From: Alloprevotella sp.
Lineage (GTDB): Bacteria; Bacteroidota; Bacteroidia; Bacteroidales; Bacteroidaceae
NCBI GenBank assembly: GCA_017477205.1
Contig: JAFUXE010000005.1
Coordinates: 61,460-125,459, forward strand
Direction: 5' to 3'
DNA length: 64,000 bases
The notes beneath the pieces were generated by a model. That model was not told where the DNA came from. It did not search any database and worked only from the letters and a program-made list of their open reading frames with translations. Numbering within the stretch: position 1 is the stretch's first letter; the number at the start of each line of letters is the position of its first letter. Both the position numbers and the translations under genes were made by a program. This document shows, one piece after another, positions 1 to 8,163 of this stretch.

Positions 1-92
1 TGACGTACGCTGCGAGGCTCAGTGAAGTTTTTTCGGAGAAAAAACTTAGAGATTGTTAGTTAGTGTATAAAAAAGTTTTTGATCTCTAAGAT

Positions 93-122
93 GGAGGGCG
101 GCGCCGTGAGGTGACGCCCTCC
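93..122. terminator. hairpin, possible terminator of a gene left of the window
   Basis: Inverted arms GGAGGGCG (93-100) and CGCCCTCC (115-122) enclose a 14-base loop. A second, weaker stem pairs 45-53 (CTTAGAGAT) with 82-90 (ATCTCTAAG). No gene is visible in 1-516, so these hairpins probably belong to the 3' end of a gene outside the window. No long T-run follows, so this is tentative. Confidence 0.35.
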
Positions 123-190
123 TAGTTTATACATGCCTTTAAGGTTTTTCAGGCAGGGAGTAGCAGGCTATCAGAGAGCATTCAACAAGC

Positions 191-295
191 ATTGTTCTCC
201 GATAGTTCTCCAATAGTTCTTCGATAGTTGTTCGATTTTTATCGGAGAACTATCGGAGAACTATCGAACAACTATCGAAGAACTATCGAACAAAT
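191..295. repeat. 11-bp periodic repeat forming a large imperfect palindrome
   Basis: About four units like GTTCTCCGATA (191-235) are followed, after a short T-run, by about five inverse-complement units like TATCGGAGAAC (241-295). The unit length is 11 bp, about one helical turn, and the two halves can pair into a long cruciform or RNA hairpin. No plausible coding frame covers it. Confidence 0.8.
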
Positions 296-315
296 GCGCT
301 GCCTGTAGCCTGCCT

Positions 316-359
316 GAGAGGAGACTGAGAGGAGGCTAAGAGGAGGCTAAGACGACACT
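316..359. repeat. four 11-bp direct repeats
   Basis: Four consecutive 11-mers: GAGAGGAGACT, GAGAGGAGGCT, AAGAGGAGGCT, AAGACGACACT. They share the 11-bp period of the palindrome just upstream but not its sequence. Confidence 0.75.
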
Positions 360-436
360 GATGCGAAACGACATAGCGAAACTTTCCTACGCCAATGCGA
401 AAAATCTCGCAACGAAAATGCGAATCATGAATTAGT

Positions 437-482
437 AAATCCTGCCGAACCGCACCCAAAATGGCTGCGTCCGGCAGGATTT
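437..482 (-). terminator. terminator of the TonB receptor gene
   Basis: Perfect 11-bp arms AAATCCTGCCG (437-447) and CGGCAGGATTT (472-482) lie 35 bases beyond the stop codon of the leftward receptor gene that ends at 517. This position fits a rho-independent or processing terminator for that gene. Confidence 0.6.
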
Positions 483-516
483 GACACAAGTTTATTTTGC
501 TGAATCGAACGGATTC

Positions 517-2649
517 CTATAATCTCACCTTCACACCGGCAAGGAAGAAGAGGCCGGGCTGACGGACGTTGCCGAGGTCGTAATAGCGCGTGGCGGTGAG
601 GTTCTGCGCTTCCACGAAGAGCTCATACCGGGGGGCGCGCCACTGAAGGCGACCGTCCAGGATGGCGTGCGTGCCGTAGGGCGTCAGCTCGCCCGTAGAT
701 ACGCCGCCCTGATAGAGCAGATAGGCACCCTCGCGACGCTGGAGGCGCAGGCTCCACGTGGCGGAGAGGCGGCTCCAGACAGCATGGTCGAGGCGGCAGG
801 TGAACTTGTGGCGCAGATATTCCAGGGCGTAGTTGGACTTGAAGATTTGCTGTGCGTCCTTGCGCTCCTGATGGATGTAGGTGTATCCCGCGCTGAACCG
901 CTGCAGGGGCTGCGAGGTGCCCAGCATCGCGGCGAGGTCAAGGGCGGCGTTCAGGCTGACGCCCATGTTGTCCAGGCGGAAGCTCGTGGCGTGGTAGATG
1001 TCGTCGGCAGCGTACATCACCCAGTCAATCATGTCCGTGCCGTGGTTGTAGAAACCCCGCACATCTATTCTCCACGTACGCGCGCGATACTCCGCACCGA
1101 GCCGCCAGGCGCTGTTTTCCTCGGGCTTGAGGCCGACGTTGCCCTCCTGCGTGGGGCTTTTATAATACAAATCCGTGAATGTCGGCAGGCGCAGCGTGCG
1201 CTGCCACGAGGCATAGAGTTTCCAGCCATCCGAAGGCCTGTAGGAGAGGTTTGCCCCGGGGTAGAGACGGAAATGGCGGCCTACGGCCGAGTTGCGCTGC
1301 GCGAGGAGCGAGAGGTCAAGGGCGAAGGTATGCCAGTGCAAAGCCTGCCCGAGGGAAAGGGCGACGTTCGTGCGGTTGTCATGGTGCGTATAGTGCGAGA
1401 ACTGCTGCGCCTCGTCCATCGGCCGCCCGAGGTTGGAGCTGAATATCTCCTCCTGCCGCAGCTCTGCTCCGAAGGACGTCATGCCGAGAAGTGCGCCCTG
1501 CGCCACCTTCCAGCGGGCATAGGAGCGGAAGCCGCCCGTGAAGACGTCGCCGCGGTGGAAGTTCTCCGCCGTGTGCGTGCCTCGGATGAGCTGGAAGTGG
1601 TCAACGTTGCGCGTCCAGGAGAACTCGGGCACGAAGCTCACGCTGCCCGTCGTCTCGCCGCGCACTCCCACGTGGAAACGGCGCGTTGCCTCCCACTGGT
1701 TGGGATAGGCTGCGGAATAGAACGTGTTTGCCCCGAAGTCGTTGATGCCGAAGGCCGCCTGCGCACTCAGATGGTAGCCCTGTCCGCTGTAGCGTCCCTG
1801 CCAGAAGGCCTTGCCGCCCCGGAAGTCGCTGTTTTCCACGGCACCGTCGCTGCGGCGGTAGGAGAGAGAAAATGCCCCCTCAAGGCCCCCTCCAACCTCC
1901 CCCCTCCGGGGGAGGCTTCCTGCGGAGCACCACCCCATCCCTCCAGCCTCCCCCCTCCGGGGGAGGAGCTCAGCGCGGGCTTCTGCGAGGAATGTTCCGT
2001 AGGAACCAGCGCTCAAAGCCCCCTCTAAATCTCCCCTGGCCGGGGGAGATTTAGAGGGGGCTTTTGTTATCACATTCACCGCCCCGCTGAAAGCCTGGGA
2101 GCCGAATACGCTGGCCGCTGCGCCCTCGAGGATTTCGATGCGCACGATGTCGGAGAGATTTACGGGGAGGTCGGCCGCGTTGTGGCCTGTCTGTGGGTTG
2201 TTGAGGGGGAATCCGTTGACGAAGAATGCAATTTGGTCAAAGGTTCCGCCGTCGATGCTGATGTCCGTTTGCATACCAAAGCCGCCACGTTGCCGGACAT
2301 CAATGCCCGTGGCAAGCTTCAATGCGTCGTTGATACTCGTGACGCCCGCCGCAGCGAGGTCTTCCCGCGTCAGCACCTGTGTCTGCACAGCTGCCGCATC
2401 CGCCAGTCGTGTGACGGAAGGCGAAGCCACCACCCACGCATCGCCCAGCACCACCGTGTCAGCCGCCTGACGGATGTCCGAGAGGGGCTTTGCCGCCGTC
2501 TGCGACAGGCAAGGTGCTGCCACCGAAAGCGTAGCGACGCTGAGTACGCCCACGCGCACTTCACGGCCCAGCACGCGGAAGAGCGCGTACGGGGTGCGGG
2601 AGAAGTGGCGGAAGGTGAAGACTTCACGTACTTTCTGTTGTTTGTACAT
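517..2649 (-). CDS. TonB-dependent outer-membrane receptor, BtuB/siderophore-type
   Basis: A 710-residue protein with a long basic N-terminus and a hydrophobic export segment (about residues 33-50). A plug domain follows (about 85-197), recognisable from the 'LTREDLAAAGVTSINDAL' stretch, 'GMQTDISIDGG' and 'GSQAFSGAVNVI'; the rest alternates like a beta-barrel and ends in an aromatic strand. Known family role: TonB-driven uptake of a small ligand such as a cobalamin, metal chelate or siderophore; the substrate cannot be read here. It has no CarboxypepD_reg domain, so it is not a SusC-type protein. Oddity: residues about 196-211 and 228-259 are encoded by three copies of a dispersed GC palindrome that keep the frame open. 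The gene is divergent from the receptor at 2758. Confidence 0.85.
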   Translation of the reverse strand: MYKQQKVREVFTFRHFSRTPYALFRVLGREVRVGVLSVATLSVAAPCLSQTAAKPLSDIRQAADTVVLGDAWVVASPSVTRLADAAAVQTQVLTREDLAAAGVTSINDALKLATGIDVRQRGGFGMQTDISIDGGTFDQIAFFVNGFPLNNPQTGHNAADLPVNLSDIVRIEILEGAAASVFGSQAFSGAVNVITKAPSKSPPARGDLEGALSAGSYGTFLAEARAELLPRRGEAGGMGWCSAGSLPRRGEVGGGLEGAFSLSYRRSDGAVENSDFRGGKAFWQGRYSGQGYHLSAQAAFGINDFGANTFYSAAYPNQWEATRRFHVGVRGETTGSVSFVPEFSWTRNVDHFQLIRGTHTAENFHRGDVFTGGFRSYARWKVAQGALLGMTSFGAELRQEEIFSSNLGRPMDEAQQFSHYTHHDNRTNVALSLGQALHWHTFALDLSLLAQRNSAVGRHFRLYPGANLSYRPSDGWKLYASWQRTLRLPTFTDLYYKSPTQEGNVGLKPEENSAWRLGAEYRARTWRIDVRGFYNHGTDMIDWVMYAADDIYHATSFRLDNMGVSLNAALDLAAMLGTSQPLQRFSAGYTYIHQERKDAQQIFKSNYALEYLRHKFTCRLDHAVWSRLSATWSLRLQRREGAYLLYQGGVSTGELTPYGTHAILDGRLQWRAPRYELFVEAQNLTATRYYDLGNVRQPGLFFLAGVKVRL
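1884..1920. repeat. REP-like palindrome, family A, copy 1 (inside receptor gene)
   Basis: The head GCCCCCTCCAAC is followed by a hairpin at 1896-1915 with arms CCTCCCCC and GGGGGAGG around CTCC. The same head and hairpin recur at 18119-18149 between hflX and metY. Here it is in frame within the receptor gene, encoding a Leu-Pro-Arg-Arg-Gly-Glu-Val-Gly-Gly-Gly stretch. Confidence 0.85.
1938..1970. repeat. REP-like palindrome, family A, copy 2 (inside receptor gene)
   Basis: The hairpin at 1947-1966 is base-for-base identical to copy 1, preceded by CCCTCCAG. It is translated as Leu-Pro-Arg-Arg-Gly-Glu-Ala-Gly-Gly. It lies in tandem with copy 1, about 51 bp away. Confidence 0.85.
2015..2064. 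repeat. REP-like palindrome, family A-related, copy 3, 22-bp perfect arms
   Basis: Arms at 2015-2036 and 2043-2064 are perfect 22-bp inverse complements (AAAGCCCCCTCTAAATCTCC plus CC on the left) around the loop TGGCCG. It lies in frame in the receptor gene just after the plug domain and encodes about 16 residues. It shares the GCCCCCTC head with copies 1 and 2 but has a different stem. Confidence 0.9.
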
Positions 2650-2681
2650 AGATAAGTTGTTTTATGGTTTGAAAAACGGCG

Positions 2682-2719
2682 CGAAGATACAAACTTTCCG
2701 TTTCTTTATCCTATTTTTG
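2682..2719. promoter_or_regulatory. divergent promoter region of two outer-membrane receptors
   Basis: On the plus strand TATTTTTG (2712-2719) matches the Bacteroidetes -7 box and lies 38 bases before the start at 2758. On the minus strand TATCTTCG (2689 down to 2682) is a one-mismatch version of the same box, about 33 bases before the start at 2649. The two receptor genes therefore appear to be expressed from one short divergent region. Confidence 0.5.
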
Positions 2720-2757
2720 CGCCCGGAAAATCAGGACAGCAAGACAGAACGAGCACC

Positions 2758-5259
2758 ATGTATAGACATTTCACGTTATTTATCCTCAACATCTTCTGCG
2801 CCCTCGCCGCCCTTGCACAGGGCAGCGTTTCGGGACGCATCATCGAGACAGAGAACCGCACGCCGCTGGAATTCGTCAGCGTCAGCGTGCGCCAGAGCGG
2901 ACAGAGCCGCGCCCTCAAATCCGGATATACCGACACGGAGGGGGAGTTCCTCCTCAGCGGACTTCCGCAGGGAAAATATACCGTCCGCTTCACGCTCCTC
3001 GGCTACGGCGTGGAGCAGCACGACTTCACCATCGCCCCCGGACGGACGAAGGCCGAGCTGGGCGACATAGCCCTCAAGAGCAGCGACGTATCGCTGGGCG
3101 CGGCCACCGTCACGGGACAGCGCTCGGAGATGAAGCTGGAAGTGGACCGCAAGACCTTCAACGTGGAAAGCCAGATCAGCCTGGCGGGACAGTCGGCAGC
3201 GGAAGTGCTGGAAAACATCCCCTCCGTGGAGGTGGACAACGACGGCAACGTCTCCCTGCGCGGCAACACGGGCGTGGAGGTGTGGATCAACGGGCGCCAG
3301 GCGGGGCTCACGTCGGACAACCAGGGCGACATCCTTCAACAGCTGCCCGCAGAAAGCATCGAGCGCATCGAGGTCATCGACAACCCGTCGGCAAAGTTCT
3401 CTGCGGAAGGCTCTGCGGGCATCATCAACATCGTGCTGAAGAAGGACCTGAAGCCCGGCTACTACGGCTCCGTACAGCTGGGCGGCGACACGCACGGCGG
3501 TGCCAACACGAGCGGAAACATCAACTACAACAGCGGCCTCTTCGACGCCTATCTGAACATCGGCCTGCGCCACCGTGCCGGCAAGGGCGGCTCGGAAAGC
3601 CAGCAGGAATACTACGCCACCGACATGTTCCAGCGCTACGCCGCCACGAACCGCAACCGCGGCAACAACCTCTTCAGCCGCGCGGGCGTCACGCTGCACG
3701 CCACGAAGCGGGACGACATCGGCCTCTCGGGCATGTTCATGCTGGGCGGGCGCAACTCCAGCAACCTGACGCCCTACCACTACGGACGACTCTCCACGGG
3801 CGAGGAGACGAGCACCATGTACCGCCGCACGAAGGACAGCGGCGACATGCGCATGATGAACCTGGAGCTCACCTACCGCCACACGTTCTCCGAGAAGCAT
3901 TTCCTGGACATCAGCGCCAGCCACAACCAGTTCCATAACGACGGCGACAACTGGTACAGGGACTCCACCGTCGTCTATGACCCGCTCGGAAACGCCGCCA
4001 CCGACAGCTATTCCTACCAGTACCGACCCATGCGCATGGACAACCGCCGCTGGGAGGCGAAGGTGGACTACGAAAACCAAATCTCCGAGCAGCTGAAGCT
4101 GCAGACGTGCTACCAGGCTAACCTCTTCCACGAGAACTCCCCGCAGGAAAGCTGGGTGGACAACGCCTCCTGGGACGGTGCGAACGCACAGGAAGAGCGC
4201 GACTTCTTCAACCGCTTCATCTACGACAACCAGATACATGCGCTCTACGCCACGCTGTCCTACAACGTAGGCCCCTTCGGCATCATGGGCGGCCTGCGCG
4301 GCGAATACTGGCGCGTGGAGACGGAAAGCCTCAACTGGGAACAGGAACACGGTGCGGCAGCTCGCGACGCGAAGTTCGAGAAGGACTACTTCCAGCTCTT
4401 CCCCAGCCTCTTCATGAGCTACCAGCTGACACCCCGCGACCAGCTACAGCTGAACTACACGCGCCGCCTGCGCCGTCCCTGGGGCGGACAGCTAAACTCC
4501 TTCAAGGACACGCGTGACGCCACGATGGTGCGCTTCGGCAACCCCGAGCTCACGCCGGAATACTCCAACTCCTTCTCCCTGAACTACCTGCGCACGTGGG
4601 AACAGCACTCGCTGCTCGTCTCCGCCTACTACCGCCCCACGACGGACGTCATGCAGCGCATCAACTGGCAGAGCACGGCAGACGGCATCATGTACCAGTC
4701 CAACTTCAACGTGGCACGCAGCACGTCCACGGGCCTGGAGCTGACGGCGAAGAACAAGCTGGCACGCATCCTGGACATCTCCACGAACGCCAACTTCTAC
4801 TACTACAAGCTCAACGGCTACACCTTCAACATCGACGGGCAGGACATCCACGGCGACGGCCGCCACAGCTTCTCCTGGAACCTGCGCATGCAGTCATCGC
4901 TCATGCTGCCCTGGGACCTTTCCTTCCAGGCCACAGGCCGCTTCCGTGGACGCGAAGCCATCGCACAGGGCCACCGCAACGCCAGCGGAAGCCTGGATCT
5001 CGGACTGCGGAAAAACCTCTGGAACAAACTCTTCACCCTCTCCCTCAACGTGCGCGACCTCCTCAACACGCGCCGCATGGAGAACTACACGAGCAGCGAC
5101 ACCTTCTGGCGCCACCAGAAGAACTGGCGCAACTCGCGCGCCTTCAGCCTCACGCTGACTTACAATTTCGGCAACGCAAAGCCCAAGAAGCCCCAGCGCC
5201 GCGACGGCGACGACGAGGACATGGACACGACGGGCGGCTACGGAGATACGGAGATGTAA
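2758..5259 (+). CDS. outer-membrane beta-barrel protein with CarboxypepD_reg-like and plug domains
   Basis: An 833-residue exported protein. A signal peptide (about 1-21, ending 'ALAALAQG') is followed by a carboxypeptidase regulatory-like beta-sandwich (about 22-105, 'VSGRIIETENRTPLEFVSV'), a TonB plug-like domain (about 115-225, with 'LRGNTGVEVWINGRQAG' and 'IERIEVIDNPSAKFSAEG'), and a long barrel of the outer-membrane beta-barrel family 3 type. Members are TonB-dependent-receptor relatives, often acting in metal or peptide uptake or surface signalling; no ligand can be assigned. It stands alone, with its own promoter at 2712. The last 25 residues are very acidic and basic ('KPKKPQRRDGDDEDMDTT'). 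Its stop is 5 bases from the stop of the convergent gene. Confidence 0.85.
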   Translation: MYRHFTLFILNIFCALAALAQGSVSGRIIETENRTPLEFVSVSVRQSGQSRALKSGYTDTEGEFLLSGLPQGKYTVRFTLLGYGVEQHDFTIAPGRTKAELGDIALKSSDVSLGAATVTGQRSEMKLEVDRKTFNVESQISLAGQSAAEVLENIPSVEVDNDGNVSLRGNTGVEVWINGRQAGLTSDNQGDILQQLPAESIERIEVIDNPSAKFSAEGSAGIINIVLKKDLKPGYYGSVQLGGDTHGGANTSGNINYNSGLFDAYLNIGLRHRAGKGGSESQQEYYATDMFQRYAATNRNRGNNLFSRAGVTLHATKRDDIGLSGMFMLGGRNSSNLTPYHYGRLSTGEETSTMYRRTKDSGDMRMMNLELTYRHTFSEKHFLDISASHNQFHNDGDNWYRDSTVVYDPLGNAATDSYSYQYRPMRMDNRRWEAKVDYENQISEQLKLQTCYQANLFHENSPQESWVDNASWDGANAQEERDFFNRFIYDNQIHALYATLSYNVGPFGIMGGLRGEYWRVETESLNWEQEHGAAARDAKFEKDYFQLFPSLFMSYQLTPRDQLQLNYTRRLRRPWGGQLNSFKDTRDATMVRFGNPELTPEYSNSFSLNYLRTWEQHSLLVSAYYRPTTDVMQRINWQSTADGIMYQSNFNVARSTSTGLELTAKNKLARILDISTNANFYYYKLNGYTFNIDGQDIHGDGRHSFSWNLRMQSSLMLPWDLSFQATGRFRGREAIAQGHRNASGSLDLGLRKNLWNKLFTLSLNVRDLLNTRRMENYTSSDTFWRHQKNWRNSRAFSLTLTYNFGNAKPKKPQRRDGDDEDMDTTGGYGDTEM

Positions 5260-5274
5260 AGCCCCTAGGGGGCT
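5260..5274. terminator. short palindrome shared by two convergent stop codons
   Basis: AGCCCCTAGGGGGCT lies between the stop of the rightward receptor (5257-5259) and the end of the leftward CotH-like gene, whose TAG stop (complement of 5265-5267) is inside the palindrome. It could act as a compact bidirectional terminator, but there is no T-run on either side. Confidence 0.4.
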
Positions 5275-6770
5275 ATCACCTTCCTCCCGCTCTGAATATA
5301 AACACCGCGCGGCAGCGGGCGTCCGCCCATCGGAATACCCTGCAAGCTGTACACCGTCCCCGATTCCCGGGCAGTCCTTACGTCGTACGTCCCGTTGGTA
5401 ATACCAAAGTAGCGGTCCATCTCCTCGAACCGCAGGGCATACCATTGTTTTACACCCTCTATCTCCCCGGCAAGGTCCTCGACGTAGTTCGGGCGGTAAC
5501 GCTGCGCATCGAAATGCTTCGTCTGGCGCTGCCATGCCCCGCTCCGCAGGAAGAGGGCCGCGTATGCGTCCAGCCGTGCATTCACCGCCTCGGGCGCTAA
5601 GGCATCCACGCGTCCACGCTCCCAGGCCTGCCGCAGCAAAGCCACATACTCCTTGTCGTTGATGACGGGTGCTATCGGGAAGGGCGCAGTCTTGGGAATG
5701 TCCTTCACGGCCCAATGCGAGTAGTTTCCCTGATAGTAGGAACCCCTTGAGTTCCCTCCCAGGCTCGCGTCCATGTCCCACGGGGTTAGCACAAAGCGCC
5801 TGCCGTCCGCCACCTCCGCACGCGGGTCGTTGATGTCATTCTCCACGTTGCGCACGGAGAGGTAGCGGTTCTTGTTCCCCCAACTGTCCCCCAGGCTCAG
5901 CGCCATGACCAGAATCTGGTAGTCCGCCAAGTTCTCAAGGAAGAAATAGCGCTTCACGCACGCTGCCGTCCCGTCCGCAAAAGCCTCTTGCAAGGGACGC
6001 CAAGCCGCTTCGCAGGCATAGTCGTCCGGATAGGTCAGCTCCCAGGCGTTGTGCCATTCCACGGTGCAGGCCGTAAAGTCGTCGTTGTAGCCCGGCTCCT
6101 CCTGGTTTGCGATGTCGCCCGTCCCGTTCTTGTAGAGCAGGCCGCGCAGCGTCGCAGTTCCGTCCTTGTCCACCTTCACCTTCTTCAGGCCCAGCAGCTT
6201 GCGGTTGATGCGGTCCGAAAGGCAGTAGATGCCGTGATACACGTCGTTTATCCACACCTCCACGAAACGTCCCTCCGTGCCGTTGCGGCCCCCGAAGTCC
6301 GTGTCGTACGGCAGGCGCGAGAAAGCGTTCCATACGTCGAAGGCCACGCGGTTACGCATGCAGATGCGGTCGATGGCCATCGCGTCCAGTATCCACGACG
6401 ACATGCTGCGCAAGCCCAGCAGGGCACTGTCCGCTTCTTCGGCATAGTCCTCCGTGCGCAGCTTCATGTTGAAGGACGGCTTCATCTGATACGCCTGCGC
6501 CGTGGCACCGCGCGTCTTGAAGCGGGCAGGCAGCTCCACCGCCCGGCCGTCCGTGTCCGTGAGGCGCATCCGCCCGTTCAGGTAATGCTCCATGCCCTTC
6601 GAGAACTTTCCCTCGAACCACACATGCAACGTGGGCAGGGCGTCTGCCGACTCCACGGCGCCCCCGGCCTCCTGCGCCAGGCTCGCGGCGGCCATGCACA
6701 GCCACACCGCGCATGTCCCTGCGAGCCTGCCCGCCCGCTGCCGCAAGAATCGTTTCCATTGTCTATACAT
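5265..6770 (-). CDS. CotH kinase-family secreted protein
   Basis: 501 residues from ATG at 6770, chosen because it is followed by a signal peptide (hydrophobic about 14-32, ending near 'ASLAQ') and preceded by AAAGGAAAAG; an upstream in-frame ATG would add a lysine-rich 22-residue tail. CotH family (PF08757) features are visible: 'ARFKTRGATAQAYQMKPSFN', 'RMRLTDTDGRAVELP', 'FVEVWINDVYHGIYCLSDR', 'SWGNKNRYLSV' and the metal-binding-type 'LTPWDMDASLGG'. CotH proteins are atypical protein kinases known from Bacillus spore coats; the Bacteroidales role is unknown. The C-terminus ('YSLQGIPMGGRPLPRGVYI') resembles the conserved tail of T9SS cargo, suggesting surface export. It lies downstream of the DUF1573 lipoprotein gene. 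Confidence 0.85.
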   Translation of the reverse strand: MYRQWKRFLRQRAGRLAGTCAVWLCMAAASLAQEAGGAVESADALPTLHVWFEGKFSKGMEHYLNGRMRLTDTDGRAVELPARFKTRGATAQAYQMKPSFNMKLRTEDYAEEADSALLGLRSMSSWILDAMAIDRICMRNRVAFDVWNAFSRLPYDTDFGGRNGTEGRFVEVWINDVYHGIYCLSDRINRKLLGLKKVKVDKDGTATLRGLLYKNGTGDIANQEEPGYNDDFTACTVEWHNAWELTYPDDYACEAAWRPLQEAFADGTAACVKRYFFLENLADYQILVMALSLGDSWGNKNRYLSVRNVENDINDPRAEVADGRRFVLTPWDMDASLGGNSRGSYYQGNYSHWAVKDIPKTAPFPIAPVINDKEYVALLRQAWERGRVDALAPEAVNARLDAYAALFLRSGAWQRQTKHFDAQRYRPNYVEDLAGEIEGVKQWYALRFEEMDRYFGITNGTYDVRTARESGTVYSLQGIPMGGRPLPRGVYIQSGRKVIAP

Positions 6771-6854
6771 AAGTTCTTTTCCTTTCTTCTTTTTTATTCT
6801 TTTTCTTTTCACATAAAAAACACGCGCGCACTTCACGGGGAAGGGCGCACGGAT

Positions 6855-7472
6855 TCAAGGTGCCAGGGCATCCACGGCGTCGTTCACCGCATCAATGAAC
6901 TCTGCCCTGCGGTCCGTGCCGTCGTCGCAGAAGTAGCCCTTATGGCTGCTCTTTCCGTCCACAAACTCCTTCAGGCGTCCGCTGGCACGCTCCTGCTCCT
7001 GCCAGAGCTGCTCGTAGTCGTGCACATAGTCCGCGCGCGGCACCACGTTCGTGTCGAACGTCATCTCCACGTAGCCCTCGCCCTCGAAGTTCCCGTAGCA
7101 ATAGACGTAGTGGCTCACGTAGCCCGTATTCTTTATCGTGTTGAACTCCACGTGAACCGTCCCGCGCTTGTGGGGCAGCACCACGATGGGCAGGTCATCG
7201 CGCGGCACCACGCACCCGCAAGAGGTCTGCACCTCGCGGATGAACAGCGGCCATTCCGAGGTGTTCTCTATCTCGTAGGTGACGCCCAGCGGCTCGCCCT
7301 GCACCACGGGATAGTAGTGGCGTACGGGGTCAATGACTACCGCGCTGACAGGCTTCAGTTCCTTGCTGCACGATGCCAGCAGGAGCAGCAGGGCCAGGAA
7401 GCCCGCAAGCAGCAGGAAGGCGAAGAAGCAGCCGTTGCGCCCGTGTCTCCGGGAAGTATAGTAGCGTTTCAT
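6855..7472 (-). CDS. DUF1573 lipoprotein
   Basis: 205 residues starting at ATG 7472. A basic start is followed by a long hydrophobic stretch and a lipobox-like 'LLLASC', giving a probable lipoprotein. The DUF1573 beta-sandwich follows, with the family hallmark 'SCGCVVPRDDLPIVVLPHKRG' and 'VEFNTIKNTGYVSHYVY'. The family is abundant in Bacteroidetes and thought to be periplasmic or surface; the function is unknown. An in-frame extension to 7568 would encode only Lys/Pro/Thr/Asn repeats from a simple-sequence tract, so it was rejected. It probably shares a transcript with the CotH-like gene 84 bases downstream. Confidence 0.8.
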   Translation of the reverse strand: MKRYYTSRRHGRNGCFFAFLLLAGFLALLLLLASCSKELKPVSAVVIDPVRHYYPVVQGEPLGVTYEIENTSEWPLFIREVQTSCGCVVPRDDLPIVVLPHKRGTVHVEFNTIKNTGYVSHYVYCYGNFEGEGYVEMTFDTNVVPRADYVHDYEQLWQEQERASGRLKEFVDGKSSHKGYFCDDGTDRRAEFIDAVNDAVDALAP

Positions 7473-7493
7473 GATGAGTGAAAGAGTGGTTGT

Positions 7494-7568
7494 TTGGTTT
7501 TTAGGTTTTTTGGTTTTTAGGTTTATTGGTTTTTGGGTTTTTGGGGTTTTAGGTTTATTGGTTTTCAA
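7494..7568. repeat. T/G-rich simple-sequence tract
   Basis: Imperfect repeats of TTTTAGGTTTATTGGTTTTT run upstream of the DUF1573 gene. A shorter related stretch (TTCGTAGGTTTTTAGGTTTGTTGG) lies at 8513-8536 between the OB-fold and primase-like genes. It is non-coding or, at most, the extreme 3' end of the truncated gene at 7555. Confidence 0.7.
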
Positions 7569-8061
7569 ACCCCTCCACTTCCTCCAACGCCATCTGGCGC
7601 GCGCCCGATTTGCGGACGCAGGTCAGCACCACGTCGCCCTCCGCACCTGCAGGTAGCTCGAAGTTTACCACGGCATGCCCACGTCCTACGTCCACAGGCA
7701 CCCCGCGCGCCAGTTCCCTGCCCCCGACGCTGAGCCCGACATATTCAGGCCACTGTATGCGGAAGCGTGGATTCGACGACACATAAACCCGCAGGCGTCT
7801 CAGCCCCCCGGCACGCTTTGGCAGCTGTAGCCGGAGCTCCCCGGAAACCGACGAAATGAGGTGTCCGCAATGATAGTTTGACGGCAGACCCAGCAAGCCG
7901 TCCGTCAGCACGCCCGTGTCGGTATAGTCCTCGTCCAGCGCAGAGAGCGCCAGCAGGCGTTCCCCACGCAGCACGTTTGTCGCGCCTGTCTCCGCTGCGT
8001 GGTTCAGCATGTAGCGATAGCCCTCCACATAGTCGCGGATGCTCCATCATGCGAGGAGGCT
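7555..8061 (-). pseudogene. 3' remnant of an exported protein gene, truncated next to the inverted repeat
   Basis: An open frame of about 160 residues has no plausible start: the coding sense extends back to about 8049, where an in-frame TGA appears just before the 39-bp repeat. The readable part ('YRYMLNHAAETGATNVLRG', 'LTDGLLGLPSNYHCGH', then 'LRRLRVYVSSNPRFRIQW', 'YVGLSVGGRELARG', 'GARQMALEEVEGFENQ') looks like the C-terminal beta-sandwich (discoidin-like) of a larger secreted, perhaps carbohydrate-active, protein. A GTG at 8028 could in principle start translation, but no signal peptide would be present. I infer that the 5' part was lost when the module at 8062-13877 arrived or rearranged. 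The exact family is not recognised. Confidence 0.6.
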
Positions 8062-8100
8062 CACACATGTTACATTTGTGACGGTGACATTTGTGACGCT
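8062..8100 (+). repeat. left 39-bp inverted repeat of the module
   Basis: It runs from CACACATGTTAC to TTTGTGACGCT and is the exact inverse complement of 13839-13877. Inside are two 15-bp direct units GTTACATTTGTGACG and GTGACATTTGTGACG (8069-8083 and 8084-8098), the kind of duplication expected of a recombinase- or repressor-binding end. The bases immediately outside and inside differ from those of the other end. Confidence 0.9.
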
Positions 8101-8109
8101 TGCAAAAGA

Positions 8110-8143
8110 TAGTGCGGGTACGTCTCGTGACGAACCCGCACTA
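8110..8143 (-). terminator. terminator of the leftward operon of the module
   Basis: Perfect 10-bp arms TAGTGCGGGT (8110-8119) and ACCCGCACTA (8134-8143) surround CGTCTCGTGACG. It sits 20 bases after the stop of the OB-fold gene and just inside the left inverted repeat. Confidence 0.65.
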
Positions 8144-8163
8144 TGCAATCAAAAACATGCAGA

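Noticed and set aside
283..489. 68-codon open frame on the minus strand
   Set aside because: It runs through 11-bp repeats and the receptor terminator, with no family features or start signal.
667..2028. 453-codon open frame on the plus strand
   Set aside because: It is antisense to the TonB receptor; GC-rich codon use leaves the opposite frames open. The translated text has no domain pattern.
2776..4350. 524-codon open frame on the minus strand inside the second receptor
   Set aside because: Shadow of the plus-strand gene; the sense protein has signal peptide, plug and barrel features and the antisense has none.
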